Assembly: GCA_964526475.1 (NCBI GenBank)
Contig: CAZGKF010000020.1
Coordinates: 1-47,944, forward strand
Direction of reading: 5' to 3'
DNA from: CAYVTV01 sp964526475
Lineage (GTDB): Bacteria > Bacteroidota > Bacteroidia > Bacteroidales > GCA-2748055
Length of the DNA stretch: 47,944 bases
Under the pieces are notes generated by a model. That model was not told the DNA's origin. It was given only the letters and a program-made list of their open reading frames with translations, and made no database searches. Shown in pieces: positions 43,602-47,944 of the stretch; positions within the stretch are counted from its first letter, which is position 1; each line of letters starts with the position of its first letter. Position numbers and translations under genes: made by a program.

Positions 43602-45449
43602 TTAAGAACCTTTCCTGGGTCCGGTTTGAATCCTGTTCCGGGAATTCTGGCCATTACAGATTTCTTCCAAATCGTAGTAGTGTGCCATTTCAATACATAA
43701 GAATATAAGAGGAAAAATTCCATGAGTATCACTTTTCAGAAATGGGATTCTTTCATAATCCTCCGGGTCGGTGCTGAAATTTGTTCCACCTTTAACGCCA
43801 TAGAGATTTCCATCCGAACCAATAAAAGATTTCACAGCTGACCATCCTTTTTCTATTGCCGGGCCATATTTCTCCTTATCCAGCCAACCCTTATTTATTC
43901 CACGGGCAATGCAAAGTGTAAATATTGCAGTACCAGATGATTCCCTTACTGTTTCCGGCATATCTAGGATATTGTGCCAGTATCCATCTTTATCCTGCAT
44001 TTTTATAATCCCATCAACATGCTTTCTGAAGATTTCAAGTATTTGCTCATAATGTTGGTGATCTTCGGGAAGGTGCAACAAAGCCTCACTGACTCCCCAG
44101 ATTGCCCAACCATTTCCTCTTGACCAAAAGGGTACAACAAACTCCGGGTGATCAACAAAGCATGCCTGGTGGTACAGTTGTTTTTCTTTATCATACAAAA
44201 GCTTATTACACTGAATGATCTGATTCGATGCATCATTAAATAATTCATTTCTGATATTTTCATCTTCAGTATACACTGCTGCTAAGAGTAAAAATGGTGT
44301 TCCCATAAAAATATCATCAGCCCATACTGTTGGGTAAGCTAAATAGTTGCGAGCAAAAAGCCCATTTGATAACCGATATTGTTCATTTCTAACATAATCG
44401 ATAATACTCTCTATGTACTTTTCATATATTATCCTTTCAGGGAATGTTTTTTCATTTATTAGTCGGGAAATATATGGGATTGAAGGAGCTGCTGTATAAT
44501 CAAGCATTGACATCCTCCAATTCATGGAACGTGTAGCATGTAGTTCATTCATTTGATAATCAGTCAATGGCATGGTTGACAGGATATAATTGCACCATCG
44601 CGAAGCATAATCTTGGTATTTGTTGTCACCAGTCACCTTACTGAGATGTTGCAGACCCCAAATAAAACCACCCACATGGTAGACCCAGCGGTAGAATCTC
44701 CCTTCTTCTGGTTGTTGAGTAATCAGGTGGATTCGTGGAATATCCCAAGTAAAAACGTTTCCTGCTGATTGATAGATTTTATGAAACACTATACTATCCT
44801 CTGGTTCATATGAATAATCCAACCCCCTTCCCTTGTGATTCTCAAAACATCCAAGCAGCAGCCAGTTTGTCAGGTTTATATCCGGAGCATATTTCCTAAT
44901 CGAAGGAGTTATTTTTTTTCCCTTCTCAGCATAGAGCCCCATATTCATACTTTGCAGAAAAAATTTCCAATCACCTTTTCCGCTAAAAGCGGACTTTACA
45001 AGCACCTTATTCTCTCCTTTTTGTAATTTTGCATTGAATTCTTCAGGTAAAACATAGGATTGTTCATCAAGTTTTGCCGATAAATTATAATCGTCGTTTC
45101 GGTGAAAAACCATCTGATCATTAATCCAGATTTTAGTGCCACTTGTACTACCAAATTTAAAAACTTCATATTGATCAGATTCTGAATAGAATGTGCTAAG
45201 GGCGTAAGCAACTGCAGGCCTGTATATGCCAAGACTTTTACCAAAATCGATAAACTCAACATCCGGGGATGGAGTCATCAGTCCATATTCAAGACGAAAT
45301 TCAATTTCCTCAACGATATGATCTGAAACAAATTCAGCTATTTTGATTGGGCTAAAAGAATCAGCCATGGGCGTATAAACAGGCATTTGCTGGGCCTGGA
45401 GCCAATAAACTGAGAAGTTAAAGCCGATTAGAAAAATTGACTTTTTCAT
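43602..45449 (-). CDS. Secreted GH105/GH88-type unsaturated glucuronyl hydrolase
   Basis: 615 residues from ATG 45449 (MKKSIFLIGFNFSVYWLQAQ, a signal peptide); the frame is open to 45512. An N-terminal beta-sandwich region (about 50-190, with GTKIWINDQMVFHRNDDYN) may bind carbohydrate. The (alpha/alpha)6 barrel follows: RWVYHVGGFIWGLQHLSKV, TVWADDIFMGTPFLLLAAVY with the expected catalytic Asp, RGNGWAIWGVSEALLHLPE, RESSGTAIFTLCIARGINKG, and a final SDTHGIFPLIFL. GH105 and GH88 enzymes hydrolyse the unsaturated uronic acid left by polysaccharide lyases, for example from rhamnogalacturonan or glycosaminoglycans. Next to a predicted toroid protein and a GH3 fragment, so part of a glycan-utilisation cluster. 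Confidence 0.88.
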   Translation of the reverse strand: MKKSIFLIGFNFSVYWLQAQQMPVYTPMADSFSPIKIAEFVSDHIVEEIEFRLEYGLMTPSPDVEFIDFGKSLGIYRPAVAYALSTFYSESDQYEVFKFGSTSGTKIWINDQMVFHRNDDYNLSAKLDEQSYVLPEEFNAKLQKGENKVLVKSAFSGKGDWKFFLQSMNMGLYAEKGKKITPSIRKYAPDINLTNWLLLGCFENHKGRGLDYSYEPEDSIVFHKIYQSAGNVFTWDIPRIHLITQQPEEGRFYRWVYHVGGFIWGLQHLSKVTGDNKYQDYASRWCNYILSTMPLTDYQMNELHATRSMNWRMSMLDYTAAPSIPYISRLINEKTFPERIIYEKYIESIIDYVRNEQYRLSNGLFARNYLAYPTVWADDIFMGTPFLLLAAVYTEDENIRNELFNDASNQIIQCNKLLYDKEKQLYHQACFVDHPEFVVPFWSRGNGWAIWGVSEALLHLPEDHQHYEQILEIFRKHVDGIIKMQDKDGYWHNILDMPETVRESSGTAIFTLCIARGINKGWLDKEKYGPAIEKGWSAVKSFIGSDGNLYGVKGGTNFSTDPEDYERIPFLKSDTHGIFPLIFLCIEMAHYYDLEEICNGQNSRNRIQTGPRKGS

Positions 45450-45603
45450 AAATTGCCTTGAAGGGCTGACTGGATAGGAGACCTTGTATGGAAATAAATT
45501 TTTATGAAACATACGATTAGTTTTTTAAGTCATTTTTATTAAGGGAATGAATAATGGAATCAATAAACTCAGGAGCTGTTGTGAAATAATGATAGCAAAG
45601 GAC

Positions 45604-47535
45604 TCAATTTATCATTTCCACTTTGGCTGAATTTATATATTCCTTTATTATAACAGGGTAAAATCTTAATTTCAACTCGATTTGTTTTAAATCAGGAGGA
45701 AATTCAATTCTTAGTCTTGAGCCACCATAGTTTTCAGTATGTAAGCCATCATATTGCATTAGTCCGACAAATATTTTACTATTTTCAGGTAATTCATCAA
45801 TTTGAAAACAGAAAACCTGGTTATTTATCTGAAATCCAATTCTTTGATTTTTATCGACTTCTAAAGAATATTTTCTATTATTATAGTTATGATTATGCTC
45901 TGGTAGCTTTCCATTGACCATAGCCTGAATGCTGCTTTCCGTCCATATTGTCATATATTGATTTTGTTTCCTCAACAGGTGAAAATCTGCCTTGGTTGTC
46001 CCAATCATGTCACTAAGTATTATCTTCATTTCAATTGTATCGCCAAAATGAAATTTAGAATTCATATTCCCCCCTTGTAGGCCACTTTCTGAAAGGATGG
46101 GTTCCAACCATTTGACATTCCCAATAGAGTCAGCCTCAATGAGTAAAATGCTTTGTTGTGAGTGATAATCAATACCGTTTTTTGTTGATATAACATGAGG
46201 AAAGCCAGACCAGTCTCTCGCGTCATCCAATTTAAGTTTTAGTTTGGCACTTTCAATCTGGGTTGGCAGAGAGTGAAGTGTAGAGAAGATAGCCTGACCC
46301 AAGGATTCATGCCAAAGACCTGTAAATCCTCTTGCCCATAAGCTTTCATCGTAATTATTGAACCAAGCCTGCCATTTATTCGCACGGATAAAACTACTAG
46401 TGATTCCCTTAAATTCCTGGTAACTATTGTACACAGGAGGTTCTTCCTTATTTGCAAGGAAGTTTTCCCATATATCCACATCCTCACACCAATCTGGTTT
46501 TCCATATTTATTTACCAAATAAACAGCTTCACTATTCCCAAAGGCCGCGCTTACCAACATGCAATCTTCTCCATGAAGGCCACTGCCAATTATACCCATT
46601 TCGTTACTTCTTGTCCCAAAAGTGCCATTCCAGAATAAATTTGATGTTGAATAATCTATTATCAATTTACTTAACTTATGAGTAGTTTGAATCAACAAAC
46701 TATCGCGGCTTTCCCATGCAAATTCTGAAACAAAATCAGACCCTAATAACTGGTATGCCGGTGAGACACCATTTTCACCATGGATCCACCCCTCCTTATC
46801 AACTTCCCTGATAATTAATTCATGTGCAGATTTTAGTGCCCAGGATTTCCAATCATGGTTATCCAATTCTTCCCCAATTTTCCACAGAACATGACATAAA
46901 TCCATTGTACAATTAAACACATAGCTTCCCAATGCAGGATTTTTATATATCCACCTTGCTGTATTTTCAAGATGCTTTCTCCACCTAACTTTCTGTTCTT
47001 CATTAAAATGCTTCTTCAACATCAGGTAGGTCTCCGTCATTTCCATCCCACTAAACGCTGTACCCCAAGGGATCGTGTACCAAAGGTTTTTATCCTCTAA
47101 CCAGGGTGCTTTTTCATATTCAATAAAATGGCCTTCCGGGTGTGAGAATTTCTCAATTAAAAAGTCGGCATAGCCAATGGCCAATTTTTTAAGCATATCA
47201 TCATTTGTTTTTTTGTATAAAAAATAAGAAGCCTGAACCGTATTCATTCCTTTAAGGAAAAGCCTGTATCGATCCTTATCCTTTTCTTGGTTTTTCTCGT
47301 ATTCATAAACGGATACCGGGTTTGTTCCGGCCTCATTTATAATGTGGCTAATAATCTGATTATAAAGATTCTCGTAATATTGTTCTATTATTTCTAAAGA
47401 AAGATGTTCCGATAAACCAGGGTCACTATTTTGTGCATCGTCACTTGATTTAAAACAGGAAATAACTACAGTTGTAACCAAAATCAGTAAAAAAACCAGT
47501 AATGCTTTCATAGAGTTAATTTTTAATTTGTTCAT
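45604..47535 (-). CDS. Predicted (alpha/alpha)-toroid lipoprotein, possible polysaccharide lyase or hydrolase
   Basis: 643 residues from ATG 47535. An ATG at 47511 gives a tidier lipoprotein signal, MKALLVFLLILVTTVVISC, so the protein is probably lipid-anchored. Residues about 50-330 are helix-rich with repeated aromatic and acidic segments (WYTIPWGTAFSGMEMTETYL, WIHGENGVSPAYQLLG, WNGTFGTRSNEMGIIGSGLH), suggesting an (alpha/alpha) toroid. The C-terminal half is beta-rich, ending in a domain with ADFHLLRKQNQYMTIWTES. This layout suits polysaccharide lyases and heparinase-like enzymes, but I recognise no exact family. It lies 154 bases upstream of the GH105 gene in the same direction, and just nine bases beyond the GH3 remnant. 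Confidence 0.65.
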   Translation of the reverse strand: MNKLKINSMKALLVFLLILVTTVVISCFKSSDDAQNSDPGLSEHLSLEIIEQYYENLYNQIISHIINEAGTNPVSVYEYEKNQEKDKDRYRLFLKGMNTVQASYFLYKKTNDDMLKKLAIGYADFLIEKFSHPEGHFIEYEKAPWLEDKNLWYTIPWGTAFSGMEMTETYLMLKKHFNEEQKVRWRKHLENTARWIYKNPALGSYVFNCTMDLCHVLWKIGEELDNHDWKSWALKSAHELIIREVDKEGWIHGENGVSPAYQLLGSDFVSEFAWESRDSLLIQTTHKLSKLIIDYSTSNLFWNGTFGTRSNEMGIIGSGLHGEDCMLVSAAFGNSEAVYLVNKYGKPDWCEDVDIWENFLANKEEPPVYNSYQEFKGITSSFIRANKWQAWFNNYDESLWARGFTGLWHESLGQAIFSTLHSLPTQIESAKLKLKLDDARDWSGFPHVISTKNGIDYHSQQSILLIEADSIGNVKWLEPILSESGLQGGNMNSKFHFGDTIEMKIILSDMIGTTKADFHLLRKQNQYMTIWTESSIQAMVNGKLPEHNHNYNNRKYSLEVDKNQRIGFQINNQVFCFQIDELPENSKIFVGLMQYDGLHTENYGGSRLRIEFPPDLKQIELKLRFYPVIIKEYINSAKVEMIN

Positions 47536-47544
47536 TTATTTTTT

Positions 47545-47775
47545 TTAATGACTTAGATATAACCTTCCCATCTGACGAATGTCTCGGGAAGATGAACCAA
47601 TATAGATCGAGAACTCGCCAGCCTCAGCTTTCCAGTCATGAGATATAATATCATAAAACTTCAGGTCCTCCCGTTCTATATCAAATTGTACCGTTCTAGA
47701 CTCACCCGGATTCAGAAATATTTTTTTGAATCTTTTCAATTCTTTTACTGGCCTGGCAACACTTTCATTATTAGC
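47545..47775 (-). pseudogene. C-terminal remnant of a GH3 beta-glycosidase (FnIII-like domain)
   Basis: The minus-strand frame begins right after an in-frame TAA (47776-47778) and reads ANNESVARPVKELKRFKKIF, then LNPGESRTVQFDI, and ends SRDIRQMGRLYLSH with TAA at 47545. That is the GH3 fibronectin-like tail (RPVKELKxFxKIxLxPGES). Upstream in-frame stops, and a possible eroded VQ..S stretch near 47780-47795, show that the rest is lost or broken. The product, if any, would have no active site. It ends nine bases before the lipoprotein start. Confidence 0.8.
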
Positions 47776-47857
47776 TTATTTCATTATGTTGTACCTTTAC
47801 TATGTGGTAATTCCTTCAACTCGGTCATACCATTATGGATTGATGAGTATAGATTCA

Positions 47858-47944
47858 TCATTTATCATTATCTGGATAATCATATGCATTATTGGGTGCG
47901 ATTGGATTCCCTCCACCTGTTGGATAGGTTGGGATTCCTATACT
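47858..47944 (-). CDS. Partial reading frame at the right edge, unknown
   Basis: From the window edge the minus strand is open for 28 codons, SIGIPTYPTGGGNPIAPNNA then YDYPDNDK and TGA at 47858. The composition looks coding and like the end of an exported protein, but the piece is too short to name. The gap 47776-47857 holds only the eroded GH3 upstream region. Confidence 0.35.
   Translation of the reverse strand, partial: SIGIPTYPTGGGNPIAPNNAYDYPDNDK

Overview
The window looks like a chromosomal segment of a member of the Bacteroidota (Bacteroidales or a close relative). The evidence is an AT-rich sequence, an lpxC-fabZ fusion between lpxD and lpxA, a DUF4837 lipoprotein, nearly no Shine-Dalgarno sequences, and ten sites matching the Bacteroidota -7 promoter element TAnnTTTG, most at a sensible distance from a gene start. 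TAA, TAG and TGA all end clear genes, so the code is standard. I did all translation and alignment by eye; no database was searched.

Layout. 1-7.5 kb: the end of a Ca2+/Na+ antiporter, a LolD-type ABC ATPase, a PIG-L-type deacetylase, a TIGR02757 protein, a repeat-rich spacer, an MFS transporter and mutS. 7.6-7.8 kb: tRNA-Gly(GCC) and tRNA-Leu(UAA). 7.8-11.9 kb (minus strand): an ECF sigma factor, a membrane GAF/coiled-coil protein, a MalY/PatB-type C-S lyase and a PaaI-type thioesterase. 12-15.4 kb: ksgA-mgtE, convergent with a MacB/FtsX-type permease. 15.6-22.7 kb: purH, then the cell-shape set mreB-mreC-mreD-mrdA(PBP2)-rodA with overlapping joints. 22.9-32.4 kb: acpH, a bacterial homologue of archaeal cyclic 2,3-diphosphoglycerate synthetase, pgi, proline dehydrogenase, a small membrane protein, a lytic transglycosylase, a DUF4837 lipoprotein and an M17 aminopeptidase. 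32.4-39.6 kb: pdxA, a decayed carboxypeptidase-regulatory-like remnant, an HD phosphohydrolase, the lipid A genes lpxD-lpxC/fabZ-lpxA, and thiL.

The character changes at tRNA-Cys (39.83 kb). A 19-bp copy of the tRNA 3' end recurs 201 bp downstream, as left by an integrase that targets this tRNA. Beyond it lies accessory DNA: a phage-type HTH regulator with repeated ATTTACT half-sites at its promoter and two related palindromes beyond its 3' end, a GIY-YIG-type protein, and a divergent PD-(D/E)xK-type nuclease candidate. No integrase is visible. From 42.7 kb to the right edge there is a partly decayed minus-strand polysaccharide-utilisation cluster: a GH3 C-terminal remnant, a predicted (alpha/alpha)-toroid lipoprotein, a GH105/GH88-type unsaturated glucuronyl hydrolase, and an FG-GAP/VCBS secreted protein cut by one in-frame TAG.

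The housekeeping part is ordinary. The parts most worth a second look are the tRNA-Cys junction with its three-gene cargo, the two pseudogene reconstructions, the cDPG-synthetase-like gene and the repeats.
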